64,000 nucleotides of DNA. Origin: Membranipora membranacea. Its lineage: Eukaryota; Bryozoa; Gymnolaemata; Cheilostomatida; Membraniporidae. Location of the stretch: positions 18,538,001 through 18,602,000 of the forward strand of contig OU612068.1 of the NCBI GenBank assembly GCA_914767715.1, given 5' to 3'. Positions within the stretch are counted from its first letter, which is position 1. The number at the start of each line of letters is the position of its first letter. Below, piece by piece: positions 23,901-43,259 of this stretch. The notes under the pieces are model-generated. The model searched no databases, was not told where the DNA came from, and was given only the letters and a program-made list of their open reading frames with translations. A program made the position numbers and the translations under genes.

Positions 23901-26900
23901 TCGGAATCGCCAGGTGAACTGGTGGCTGGGCTAGTCAAAGATTATATTCAATATGTAACAACGCGGACAAAAAATGTATCATTATTATTATTATTATATT
24001 CAGCAGGTCAGGTAAGGATCCCCACATGTTTCCATGCACACTGATCACATGATATACTATTACATGTATATCTCTGATCGATAGAGAGTGAACTTATCCA
24101 CTTAGCATGAGTACCATCACAAGGAATTTGGTGTGACGACCCAAGTTCAATTTTACCAATTAGGGACGGGTACATGTTAGGTACTCGTACTAAATTGACT
24201 CTAACGATCAGAGATACACATGATAATAATGTATAGTATAGTATGTCAGTGTGGTTTCTATGTTCACAAGAAGATATTATACCTGTAGAGAAGCAGCTCT
24301 TTCTTTAGCAAGCTCAGCCTCATGTCGAGCTTTATGTATATGCTCGTCGAGCTGCTCCTTAGTGGCCACCACAGCACCTGTAAGAAAAGGCAGCCCAGGG
24401 ATGAATGGCATAATGTCAAAATCTCCAATTTCCAAAACGTCTTGAAGATCAAACTCGATTGATGTCGATGCATTTTTCCGCTAGGTGTAGACTTACAGAT
24501 TTATAATAAAAACTTTTTATAGTATTGAGATTTGTAAGCTTGCATAATATGAGCATGAATCAAATCGAGAGGAATTTTTTCCACCAATTAGCAGAGCTAA
24601 GATCTAATTACAAATACACTTTATATTATTGCTCTGGTGTAGAGTTAGAGCAATGTAATAAAGAAACAATCATAGCATCCGGGATTGTTAATTTACATAA
24701 TATTATGTGCTATGTGGATGCTATGATCGTTTTTTAATTGATTAAAAAATGTATTTCAGCACTAATTGGTGGAGCTAAGAAGTCATTTAATTATAAATAA
24801 CTGCTTACGCAGCGCAAAATATGTAAAAGCAGCATGTAAGGATATTTTAATCCGATACTTTGCAGAGGCGTATATGCCTCTACTATACACAAACGATTTT
24901 AGCTATTTTTATAACCAATGGAATGCGTATCATAAATATACTGACCGTTGACAATTCGGACAAGACGCCACAAGCGGAGTATTATAATCAAGCCTAGACC
25001 TTGTATGATTGAGGAATCTATTTGGTCTATGACTATCACAGCGATATCCAGAGCGAATGAGATCGCAACGATAAAACCGTCAACAACTTGAATCTTTCGG
25101 TGAAAGAATTTCTCTCTTTGACCATAGAGCTTAAGGAAAACCTACAAGTACAATAAGTTGGGTTCAACGAAATGAATAGGTTTTGAAAGGTGGTGAAGAG
25201 TTGTGCGTCTTAACAAATTAAATGTTCATGCATTCATGATGCAGGCAAACAGTCGTCTAAGTGCTCAGACGGCTGCAATGCGATTTAGTGGCATTACGTT
25301 GTCAAACACTCAGTTTCAGTTTGATAATGTAATGCCACTAACTCGCATTACAGTCGTCTGAGTATTTAGACCAAGTCAACAGCAGCGTTTAAAAGTATGC
25401 TCATCATTATCTGAGGTAGGACAATAATAGTGTGAACATCTATAATAATAATAATGTTGCTGTCCGTTTAGGTAGACGATGACTGCACCGAGGTGCGGCA
25501 TAGGAAGAGGTTTATAGTGACGACTAGGTCTCCGAGTCGTAAGTGCCACTTTTCAACCACTGACAGCTTTAACCCAGCGTGAAGCATAGAGCTACAAGGC
25601 TGGAGCTGCAGTGGTTGATGACAGCAACCTCCTGTATAGAGCTATACCATACAAGAGGGTTCTTCAATCTGCATGCACGATGGTGTTGTACATACAGAAG
25701 ACCTCCATTATTTATAGTCCTGATCCGAAGGGACTGTGTGATCAGTCAAAGTCGAAACGACTTTCGGTCCCGGAGGGGGTTTGAACCCACAACCGGGTTT
25801 GAACCCACAACCGGCTGGTCAAGTGGCAGACACGCTAACCACTGAGCCATCTAGTGACCAAGAAATTAAGCACTTTCAATAAGACTGAAAGCGAAGGTGT
25901 CTGTGTTGCTGGAAGTCACATTCCATTACCAACCACAACATAATTGGGATGTGGTTGATAATAGAATCTCATTTCCGGCAACCTGCGTAGAGTTCAAGCA
26001 CTTAAACTAGGGCTGAAGAAGCTATGTCTTGACCACAGTACATGAATATTAATGATTGATACCTCTACAAGGAACAGTGAAAGTATAGCAAGACTAGCGA
26101 AGTGCAGTCCTTCAGCGACATGTTCAAGCTTCTCCATCTTAGTCAGGCCTGCATGTCCATCAGCCTGAGAGGAAGAATCTCCTGCTTTATGAGTTGTAGA
26201 TGGGTTATCATGTCCGCCTGCTCCGCCAGCTAAAAACAAAGAGTAATGGGTAAAAGTGCTTGAAATACAGGATGAAGCATGTTATTACAGTGTTGAGTGA
26301 TCACTGTAGAACAAATAAATACGTTTTTTCAGGTATTTGAAATCCAGCTGAAGGTCATAAAATGATCATGTGTCACCCCAACACAAAATTAATCACCCCA
26401 ACACAATGTAACTAAAGGTATGGAAATGGTCATGTGTCATCCTAACACATATTTAATTTAATCTAGGGTTGTAATTTACAGATCTCAAATTGTACTGATT
26501 AGATGGTAGACAATGGCTCATAAAGTTCTCTTAAAATTGGAAGAAATGTGTATATGCTGCAAATCATCAGATGTAGGTTATTGTGAATGGCAAATCAACA
26601 TCTTCCATTCTAGTCATGCATAACACAAAAAGGAAGTGATGGATTTTGAGAACATTCGAGTCTCTTATCAAGTAGCATGTGGAATTATCTCAACAGAGAA
26701 GTTTGTGTAAATAAGAGATGGCAAACTTCCTTCTTTGAGCTGGGTGCGGATTTATAATCATGATAGGAAACAAGGTATGCTGATCGACGTAATAAGACAT
26801 GAAGAACTTCCTTGTCTGAGCTGGGTGCATGTTATAATCATGATATGCAAACAGGTATGACCATCGACATAATAAGATGTGTATATGATTCCAACCATAC

Positions 26901-27923
26901 TAGCTCTTATATTATGTAGGGATGATCATGATTCCCGTCTGTTAAAAAAAGTTCACTACCATCCACGTTTATGTTAATGTAAGTTCATCGGCTAATCATT
27001 CATTGTTTCAATAACAGTGAAAAATAATAGGAGTGGCAACAAAGTGGCGGCTAAGTGGAAATGAAGTGCCTACCTGATTTTGCATACCTTCGCTGAACAA
27101 TTTATAGAACAGGTAGCCATTTCGCACATTAGTGTCCATTGATACAGTCCAGTAAGTGAAAAAACATGATAAAGCTTTCACTGACAGTAACATCTCCCAT
27201 TTCACAGTTATGTTGTTTCCAGTGCGAATTTCTATTTGATGAATATTGCCATGATGCACAGAAATCTTACCTTCGATGATCTTGATTTCGAGCATAAGTG
27301 AGGCAGTCACCAGGATGCAGTCAACGATAATAAGGAATATGACTAAATACTCCACAATGGGACGGTGTAGATAAAAATCTAACTTTTCATGGCACCTAAA
27401 CAACAAAGGATACAATTATGTAAAGTAAATATGAATATTTATGAAATCTCAATCTAAGCAACACAGGAAGATGATACATGAACATGGGTACCAAAGCAAG
27501 TGGTTTTTCAATTCTATCTAAGACAAAGCTAAACACTACACATATTTTGCCATCCTCTTGTAAAAATATTAATTTAGGAAATGTCTCCTTAAGGCAGAGA
27601 CACCAATGTAACATGCTAGTTACGCCAGCGCTGTTATGAGTCTTACTTTTTGTTGGCTAGAGCACTTGAGAGGTCCATTGCAACCATATCAGCCTCGGAG
27701 GACACATCCTTTAAGTTTGGAGAGCTTCTGAAATGAAGAAAACAAAAATAAATGTAAGGCCTTGGATGTTCGGAAGGTAGGTTCTGTTGGCTGAACAAAA
27801 CATACTATTGAATTACAGCATAGAAAAGTGAAGCACTGGATATCATTTTATATCAGATGTTCATGTTGGTGGTATGAACATTGTTTCATCTTACCCATTG
27901 GGTGGTTCTGGTGGGTTTCCCAT
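20938..27923 (-). CDS. HVCN1: Voltage-gated proton channel Hv1, 10 coding exons
   Basis: Four-helix voltage-sensor protein conducting H+ across membranes. Exons, 5' to 3' on the minus strand: 27895-27923, 27647-27727, 27271-27395, 26063-26229, 24946-25141, 24283-24377, 22804-22909, 22373-22453, 21964-22146, 20938-21080. All are GT-AG and in phase, giving 401 aa against 273 in human. S1 is about 50-72, with D62 at the human D112 selectivity position. H121 matches human H140, E134 matches E153, and D155 and D166 in S3 match D174 and D185. S4 is ILRLWRLVRIVNG with R190, R193, R196 and N199. A coiled coil (about 205-250) follows, as expected for the dimer, then an unusual tail of about 150 residues. 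The S1-S2 loop (79-112) is Gly/Ser/His-rich. Human Zn ligand H193 is replaced by S178. The start codon encodes MGNPPEPPNG; 5' UTR exons were not located. Confidence 0.96.
21725..21830. repeat. Small foldback repeat family, copy 3
   Basis: TTTGCCTGCATTTTGAGTTA is followed by AAGCAACTCTAAATTCAGCC in inverted orientation, matching the 7705-7795 hairpin with more divergence. It lies in HVCN1 intron 9. Confidence 0.5.
24063..24222 (-). mobile_element. 160-bp MITE family II, copy 2 (inverted)
   Basis: Reverse complement of the 20760-20919 element, same length, in HVCN1 intron 6. Shared internal words include GAGTCAATTTAGT, CACACCAAATTCCTT and GCTAAGTG. The two copies flank HVCN1 exons 7-10 in inverted orientation. 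Confidence 0.8.
25255..25371. repeat. 117-bp foldback (hairpin)
   Basis: The left arm GTCTAAGTGCTCAGACGGCT...TAGTGGCATTACGTTGTCAAA pairs with TTTGATAATGTAATGCCACT...GTCGTCTGAGTATTTAGAC across a loop of about 10 bases. It lies in HVCN1 intron 4. Confidence 0.75.
25735..25858 (-). mobile_element. tRNA-derived SINE head with duplicated B box
   Basis: On the minus strand an A-box-like TGGCTCAGTGG (25839-25849) is followed by the B-box-like GGGTTCAAACCC twice (25795-25806 and 25777-25788), 18 bp apart. This is the internal RNA polymerase III promoter layout of tRNA-type SINEs. No acceptor stem can be drawn around it, so it is not a tRNA gene. The SINE body may extend down to about 25560, but its 3' end is not identified. 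It lies in HVCN1 intron 4. Confidence 0.75.
25905..25982. repeat. 78-bp foldback
   Basis: GTTGCTGGAAGTCACATTCC and CATTACCAACCACAAC pair with ATGTGGTTGATAATAGAATC and TCATTTCCGGCAAC. Similar half-sequences (CGCATTCCATTATCAACC, then CACTTAAACTAGG) recur at about 32650-32700 in ETFA intron 4, so it belongs to a dispersed family. Confidence 0.6.
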
Positions 27924-30900
27924 TTCCTAGTCAATTAGATCGTACAAGGTCGACCAAACTGTAATGCTTATGTCTTGACGGGAAGATCAGATCAATAACG
28001 CCCAAAATTCATCCGTTATATATCTAAAATTGAACATAAGAAAATCCCATGTAACTGATAAATTGAACATACACGATCAAAATGGAAAGTACGTCACCTT
28101 AAAAGAAATTTTACACCTTCATCGTATGTGTCTTATATAAAAACTCCAAATACTTTTACTTTTAAGGATATGCTTTACTCACTGGCAAGTTTGCCACAAT
28201 TACATTCCTGTTGACCATGTATAGAGGTTGAGGACCACTGCTAGGAGGTTCTGAAAAGCTGTGAGTATGTATGTAGCTGCTATTTTGATCGAAATATAGC
28301 GTGGCTAATGGCATCAGGCAAGGCTTGGTAACTTACCAGTCCCATCTGAAGTGTGTCAGTTTGCTAGCAGTAGGCGGCAGTCTACTTTGGCGACTCACAT
28401 CTTCGTAAAATTTAATCTAGCTGTAACTGCTGTTTGTCACCAAATTACTCTCAGTGGTATCTGAAATAAGATTATGAAAGCACTGATAGACTCCGGATGG
28501 TTCAACGAAATGAGCTGCAACAATAAAATGAATTCACTGAAACGAACTGAAACACCAATCATAGCATTAACTGTGAATCTCTATCGCTATGAGTTTAGTG
28601 AACTAACGTTATCTGATATAAGGGTTAAACTCAAATACTGCTTGCAAACCCAGCTATGAGCCAATGTTGTGGTCTGAAAACCAAAATATAAAACATCGAC
28701 ATCTCATTGCCAGTCAGTTAAGATAACTTTTAAGAGCAGACCAGATTGCTCCTACTTGAAGGTTAATCGCCAACTTCTGTGAGAAGGTTGTGGCAATATG
28801 TCATCTCGTCTGTCCGTCTCCATTCCGGGTCTGCAAAGCGATCGCCATCAACCTTAGCCTGCCACTGGGGGTCCCTCGAGGAGGGTGCTGCTGATCGGTA
28901 GGGCGTTCCACAGTTTAGCAGTGCTCACAAAGAAGCTGTTCTGGTGCAGTCTGGTATTGCAGTGAGGGATAAAATACTGCGATTGGTGTTTTGTTGACTG
29001 TCCAGCATGTGTAGGATGTGGAGAGAGGTAGTCAGTGATGTTAACAGCAACCTTGTTGTAGTGCAAAGCACGGAAGATGCCGAGCCTTCTTCTTTCCCTC
29101 CGGTCTTTCAGTGTGTCCCACTCCAGTCCAGGTCCTCCAGAAGTTTTGTAGTGCTGGTGGTGTGATCAGTTCTTCGGACATTGCAATCAAACCTTTATCA
29201 GTGAGTACTGAAATCCCCTTCATAAGTTGGGCTCTTTTATATATAGATAAATATATAAACATGTAGGGCCTATGTTCCAGAGAAATTAAGAAACACTGCA
29301 TGCAGCTTAGAAGTTATGAAGTTTTGTCATGCTTTGTCATGGGCTCCTGGGGCGTGCGTGAGCCTGTAATCTGCCGATGTCCAAAAGTCGGTTGATTCTG
29401 AACAATGAACTACCTCTGGTGGGAGTTCATTGTTCTGAGCAAAGGCAAATTTAAGGCTTGCATGCCCCAAGAGATTATCCCCTATAACATGTAATATAAT
29501 ATGTATGTATGTGTGTAGCCAATGTGATTTGAAATCAAAGACTGAGTCCACATTACAACATTAGCTTAGCACTGTGCTGTAGTAAAGAAAACCATAATAC
29601 ATCTATTTACATATCATCTTACTTATAAAATACTGATCAATTTGTAGTTAAGATGTCAATAGTGATGATGTTACCACATATAACTAAGTTATAACTTCAG
29701 ACACACTACAGTCAATGAAAACAGGGAGAATGGTGACAACTATAATTCTCCTCCCAACAACAATTTTTTTGTTTTGATTTGACCGGAAGCAAAAGTGAAA
29801 TGTGCCATTGGTGGATACTTGCAAATGCTGTAAACTGGTCGCAAAATCTAGTACCTAAATTTGATAGTGTTATGAAAAAGTTTTTTCCCAAGTTTTGCCT
29901 GCACAAGAGAGAAGAGTGAGTTGATCCTGCAGAGTTATCATTGTCAGCATCCAAAAAAACTATCCAAAGTGACACTAGAGAACATTCACAGAAGACATGC
30001 AGGCACTCAGAAAGTCAATCAACCTCCATAAACAGTTTGTAAGTATCCTTTTAAAGGAGAAGGAAGAACTACTACTCAGCTGAGTCAGTTGAGTAGTAGT
30101 CTTTCTAGAGTAGTTGTGCAGTTGCACACCACTGTGTACTTACTGGTGACTCTAATGAGCCATGGCTGTGAGCCTGATGAATGTTATAAATATTGTGAAT
30201 GGATTAAAAATAGGCAGAGTAATATAGTTACAATAATAGTAGCTGTAATAGTAGACCATAAATGTTATGGAATGGCTGTCAGTGCAATGCACTCCCTCTG
30301 GTCCCTGGACTTCATTGGTCAGTGTGTCATGTATGTATGTACCACTGACTAAACTGAGGTGAGGCTTGGTGACAAGCTAGTTAGTAAGTGTCAGCAGTAT
30401 ACCTACTCCTTTTCTACTGTATTTCAAAGGCCCCTTTGAGGCTATTTAGGCTCAGGCTAATTCAAAACTTATATAATTATAAGCCTCTAAAATTTCAGGC
30501 CACGGATGGGCATAAAATTATGTCCTGGAATATCTAGAAGGCATGCCATTCACCCCTCATTCCTTCGAAACCTATCGACATACAAAATACCATATTAACA
30601 CAGGTCGACAATGTACTAGACAAGAAGATATAGACATAGAGTCTGTACAGAGCTTATCTTAATATCAACTCTTACACCCAAAACTGGCGCCCGGTAGTGA
30701 AGAGAAGGTATCTTTATGATCACGCTATGATTAGTTGTGTGGTTGTCCAACAGAAATAGCCCATGTGAAATTGAAATGGTGATGTTACCTCTCCCCCACG
30801 ATTCTATAGCCTTTTATTTAATCTTGATATCAGAACCATTTATATCTTTATTAATAATATTTTGATCCATAATAATGATTTTGCGTAAAACAACCAGCAG

Positions 30901-31048
30901 ATCAGGCTTCCTTGCTCACTCAGCTCTTTTTAGGCCAATGTGTTGGCTCTGATTGGCTTGTTGGTTGGCTCTCCCCGATCGATCAGGGCCAATGCATTGG
31001 CTAAGCTCAGCCTTGTCTACCTATTGTATACAATATTCGATTTTGCAG
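27924..31048. other. Divergent HVCN1/ETFA interval
   Basis: Holds the upstream region of HVCN1, the LINE fragment and, presumably, the unlocated ETFA exon 1. A short ATG ORF at 28474-28659 has no similarity I recognise. Several candidate ATG-to-donor pairs were tried for ETFA and none was convincing. Confidence 0.5.
28796..29165 (-). mobile_element. Degraded non-LTR retrotransposon (3' end of reverse transcriptase ORF)
   Basis: The minus strand reads LEWDTLKDRRERRRLGIF, then ALHYNKVAVNITDYL, and ends FFVSTAKLWNALPISSTLL. This matches the conserved C-terminal pattern of LINE reverse transcriptases (a 'W.L..RR...RL' helix followed by 'F....LWN.LP'). Only the terminal part is present, with no catalytic YADD region seen upstream and no target duplication identified. 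It is a 5'-truncated or decayed copy between HVCN1 and ETFA, and non-functional. Confidence 0.75.
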
Positions 31049-38176
<7,128 letters not shown>

Positions 38177-38372
38177 CGCTGCTGCCGGGCATGAGAAATC
38201 TAATGAATCCTCAGCATCACATCTCACTGCTGACTCTGACCACCGACAGCAGAATGTCACGTCTCGTCATAAAACGGCCAGTCAGTAAATATCCGATTCA
38301 AGATGCGATGTGTCAGTTTTCGAGTCGGCGTGCCTTTGGGTGATGGGATTGAAATCGTAATGTAAGTTTTTC

Positions 38373-38378
38373 AATAAA
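38373..38378 (+). promoter_or_regulatory. Candidate ETFA poly(A) signal AATAAA
   Basis: First canonical AATAAA, about 200 bases after the ETFA stop codon at 38174-38176. Confidence 0.6.
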
Positions 38379-41300
38379 TCAGAAAATTAACCATCAATAT
38401 CTTAATGTAAATTTTTACCAAGACCAAAGTCAGAGTATCAAATTATTATGATTGTAATAATCTTTCTTCCCTACTCAATTTTCTTTTCTTATGATAATAA
38501 ATATAAATTTAGAAATATTATAATAATATTAAGTGACAAATAAAAGCTCAAATGACACAAATCTATGGTTGTTCTCAAATTTTTACTTCACATAATCCAC
38601 AAGCTACCAGTTTAACTTGTTGTGTATTTTAGAGTAAAACAGTTTGTCCCCTCCCCTCTGCCCCTATTATGATGATGAGCTAATTTCGATGTAATATCAC
38701 TTTTTATCGCTGGTTAAATGTTTGATTTGATCAATTAACATGGTACCAAACAGAAGCCCCTGTAAGCGCTTCTCTTCTATAATTATCTACGAGGCTCGGT
38801 GTTATATATGTATGAACATCTCTACAGTAGCTTGATGACATGGTAAAAAGTAATCTAGAGGTATCATAATCACAAACGCAAACACGGCCCAGATAACACA
38901 GTCTCCGCGCAGTCTGTCCCAGACAGATAATTTGAATAATTATCATGTTGAGATCGCCTGGTCCCTGGTGTTATTTTGGACACGATCCAGTCTATCATAA
39001 TCTCCTGGTGAACTTCTATGATCTGATGATTTTGGCTTGTTCCCCTTATTGACAGCATAATTATGATAAAGATGATATTATAGCAGCTTTATAATTTTTC
39101 GGTCTGATCAGAGCACTGCATCAGATAACAAAGTTAAGACCCTTGTCGGCCAGGTAACCCGCTATTTCGTCCTTTTTCGTTGCTCGATACTATGTATATT
39201 TATTTGGTGTATCATCCGAATTATCAGTTTGCTGGGATAAAAAATGTTATCAGGGGGGTGGCGCATCAATTATTTATTTACTGAGAGGGTGTTTGGATAT
39301 TGAATTTATCTCTGGTGTATCAGAAAAATTTTGTTCACAGCGTCTTGCATCTATTTTTGGATCCACCAAGTAGGTCTATGGAAGCAGCAGTTATAACAAT
39401 AGAACAGTCCAAGAGGTATCCAATCTAAAATCAGACTTGTGACAAACCAATCAAGTGTTTAAAATAGATATTATCAATTTATTTGGAGCACCTTGCATCT
39501 ATTGTTGGATCGCCATCTACCTGTGTGGTAACATAGGCTACAAGAACCATATACCTTTCAACCTGTCGGCTATTCAACACCGTGACAAGTCATACTGTAT
39601 GTTGCAATTTTATTTTCCAGTGTGAAAGTGTAATAATAACACCATCTGTTTATCTGATATAGATAAACTTTGCAATAAATGATGTCTTTATTAATAGATG
39701 AAACCAAATCACAAGTGGTAAGTAAACTGTATCTGTAAAAAATTGAATGGTTGTATTGAGCGACATCTAGTATTTAAATTCCGATGTTTCAGTGCGTGGC
39801 GGGAGAAGCAAAATCGATTCCGGCTTCGCTTTATAGTAAGCTTCGCTTTATAGTAAATTTTCATATAATAGTGACCGAAATGAATTTACAACTCTTTTTG
39901 CCAAGTCAAATAATCCACCGATTGACGTTTGAATTGAGAGTTCAGTATAAATTTATATGTATTGCTACACTTGTTTTGCTGTATACAACCAAGTTAATTA
40001 AGTCTATCCTGTTTTAAAATCAGACTTGGCTTAATTACCATTCCATCATTACTGTGAAGGTCCTTGCATGTTCCAGGTTACACCTATCGCTACTAATTGC
40101 TATTAAATTCAATTAACATCTTTCTCTGCTGTAATCCCACCCCACACTTCCTGTGGAATTCCCTGTTGTTAAGAACCTGGGCACGTGAATATCTGTTTAT
40201 ACCTGGTTTCTAATCATTTCCCTGATACTAACAACTAACAAGGTCGCTGTTACCAATGGCTGGTAAAGTAAAACGCATCAGAAATTTATTTAGCTGTGTG
40301 CTGTCCCACACAATGCAGATGCGTGGGAAGTGCTCACATGTTTGCCCAGCGGTGAACAGACGAAATATTCTAACTCATCTCTTGCTGGCCTATAAACACT
40401 CGACAGGCTTGTCGGCTATTAATACGATTAAGTCCATTAATAACCCAGCAAGCATTCATGCTTTGTATTCGTTTTGGGTGTATTTAAGGTTCTATTAATC
40501 CTATCTTAAATCCCTTCTGAGTTAACTCTTCAAAACCTTATCCCCTCCACAGCACACTTACTATCACTTTTTATAGCCTTATAATTGGTTAATCACTGGC
40601 AAAGTGTTTGCAATTGTGTTTTCCTTGTGACAAATTAAATCAATTATCTTTTCGTTTCCATTTGGTTATTCTCCTGATGGTTTTCTCAGTGGATGACATA
40701 TGTAGTCTTGAATGGATATCTGTTTTAAAGTAAACGTTCCTGACGGCCTGCCATCGTTACTTTCCCTGAGACAAGTATACTCTATCATGTATTTTGTCTA
40801 TGGATGGTTAAGATTGCTGTCATCTTTACCGTCTGCCTACGGATGTATCAGTATATTTATAGTACAATGTAATTGAATTTTCAAATCCAAAGAAATTCTT
40901 TACAAAGCAATGATGTGTAAATCTTAGAAGAGCAACACATTGGATGGCAGCTGGTCATTGTGATCCTCCACAATTTAAATGACAGTACTTTTTTATTGAT
41001 CAGTCGCTGCACGTCAGCTTTCACATTGAAAATAATAAAGACAGCATTGATGTTATTGAAACATATTGTGCTACATTTGGATTTGCTCGAGACATATCTG
41101 AATTTGTGTCTTGATGTAGTTTCCCATTCTCTGCGGTCACGTCTTGGTTCAGTTTCACACAAGCTTTGTCGGGAGGCTCACATTCCTTGAATTCAACTTT
41201 TGAAAAAGCAGCACATTAGTATAGCACGTATTATGAGAGCCCATGTTTGTTTTGCCATGTTAAAGACATGCTGGACTATTGAGAAATCACAATACAAAAG

Positions 41301-43020
41301 TTTGTTATTTTAAGATGGTCATAAGACCCTATCATACCAATCATACTATCATCCAATAGAGTTTTTTCACTGACTGATGAATAGTTGTGTTTGTTCAACT
41401 TCAGCCCCAAATGTTCTTCATACCGAAGCAATATTTGCTTTAAACTTTTTGTCAAAATAATAAGTTTGAATCCTTATTATTTTTGCACTGTTCAAATAGT
41501 GATGAGTTGAGTTCACGAGTTTCTTTACATAAATCCGACCCCCAGTGTCAACCGAGTTACAGAATACGCATGCCCAGGTGCAGGCCATAGGTAGCTGGCA
41601 TCCACTTGCAAACATTTTCAAGTCTTAAATCTGTGGTTTGACGGGGACATCTTGCTATCCTTCCCTCTCCTAAAATTGACCATAGCCTATTATATGCTGT
41701 GAGGGGTGCTATATACCCGTACAGATAGTGATTTTATTTTATTTGCTTACTAGCTGCTTGGAATTGTTTATGGATCAGTAAATAAATCATGGGAAATCTT
41801 GCTTCACATAGAACTGAAAATCCTAAAATACACACAAATCAAGGTTGTTTAAACTATTTAATATTTCCCACCAGTTCGCTAAATATTATTATATCGCTCA
41901 ATTCTCTTTATAATAAATAAAGCTCCGACATCTAAATACATGTATATACTTCTACTAAGCACAATAATTGGTCATTTACTGGCAATAAAAATGCAAGATG
42001 ATTCATTAATTGCTTTTGAAGAGAGTAAAGATACAGTCAAAATGTCATCCCTTGTTTATTGCTACAAATAAAAAAAATTTGTGGTTGGACATTCCTGAAA
42101 TCATAAAAAATACTAATATAAAGATAGACTATTTCCTTATAAGTGCTGTGGAAAAAAAGAAGCCCATCATGACAAATAGCAATGTACTTAATTTGGGATT
42201 ATTGCGTAAAAGCCGTAAGTAGTCGCTTCAATTCCGAGTTCATATTTTGATATGGAGGAAAAAATAGGTTTTTTTATCTCATCATAATGTCTCTTATTTC
42301 CAGTGGCAGTTAAGATTTTTCCAAATAGGATCAAAAATGGCCAAGCATGGAGGCTTCCACCACCAACATTGACCCAGCATGCTCATCAAAATAATTATAT
42401 TGGTTAATTTGGCCAAACTGACAATGCATTATGGAAGCCCTGGTGTAAGGGGACATTTACTGATATGACTTTGTGAATATGCTGCTGTAATCCTGAAAGT
42501 CACGTCCAAAGTGCACGGTCCTATAAACTGTGTGAGGTGGTGGAAAGAGGAGTTTTGAAGCTAAAGTAAAACTTGGTTGAGCGGTCATTGACTTTCTACA
42601 TTGAAGAATTACTATACTAATTCTATTGTTGGAAATAATTTGTAACCCTATAGATTATTATTAATGATCATAATTATAAAATTCAATTCAATTCTTAGAG
42701 GGAGCCACGATAGATCGTGATATTGGGTTGGATGTGACTTATTGCTTTTATGGTTGCTGTGAAGAACCAATCAGTTAAACTAATCGACTTCGAATCTAAA
42801 GCCAATGGTCTCGGCCAGGAGCAGATTAAAATCGAAAATGCTCGAATTTGCTTGCTGGAACCGTACAAGATTATGTAAATGAACTAAAATGTTTATATTT
42901 GTACCTTGAGGTGTGAAAAATTCACGGATAGTCATTGGTCATAGGACTACCAGCGATATCGCAGAAGGTGGGACAACAGACCATTGGTTTAGGCGCTTCT
43001 GTGGTCAACCAAATAAATCG
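38379..43020. other. Gene-free interval upstream of Islet (4.6 kb)
   Basis: No coding exon recognised. Given the developmental gene downstream, it is a natural place for cis-regulation, but nothing in it can be assigned a function from sequence alone. A short tandem duplication of GCTTCGCTTTATAGTAA lies at about 39825-39858. Confidence 0.55.
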
Positions 43021-43140
43021 ACCAATCAGAGCGCACGAGTGATTAACTTCATCATGTGCAGACAATGCAAACCCTCAAGGAATGCAGCTCTAACTCCCAT
43101 CAGCCTATATATATCTGTACAAGAAAGCTCTATATATCAT
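43021..43140 (+). promoter_or_regulatory. Candidate Islet core promoter (CCAAT and TATA motifs)
   Basis: A CCAAT box in ACCAATCAGAGCG (43021-43033) precedes TATATATAT (43106-43114) by about 80 bp, with a second TATATAT at 43131. The Islet ATG follows at 43260, leaving a 5' UTR of roughly 90-125 bases. Spacing is typical of a TATA promoter, but AT-rich DNA makes chance TATA words common and the start site is not known. Confidence 0.4.
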
Positions 43141-43259
43141 CATTGTGTATTTCATCCAGTCTGAGAAAGCATCAGTTTTCATCAAACGTTTAACCGCTGA
43201 GTTTTATCAACATTTGTTAGTGTCTAGCTTGACTTTTCACTCTTTGGAGCTTGACGATC

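Noticed and set aside
25780-25858. tRNA gene on the minus strand
   Set aside because: A and B boxes are present, but there is no acceptor stem or proper anticodon arm, and the B box is duplicated, so a SINE fits better.
42010-42222. 70-codon lysine/asparagine-rich ORF upstream of Islet
   Set aside because: Pattern expected by chance in AT-rich DNA, with no recognisable motif.
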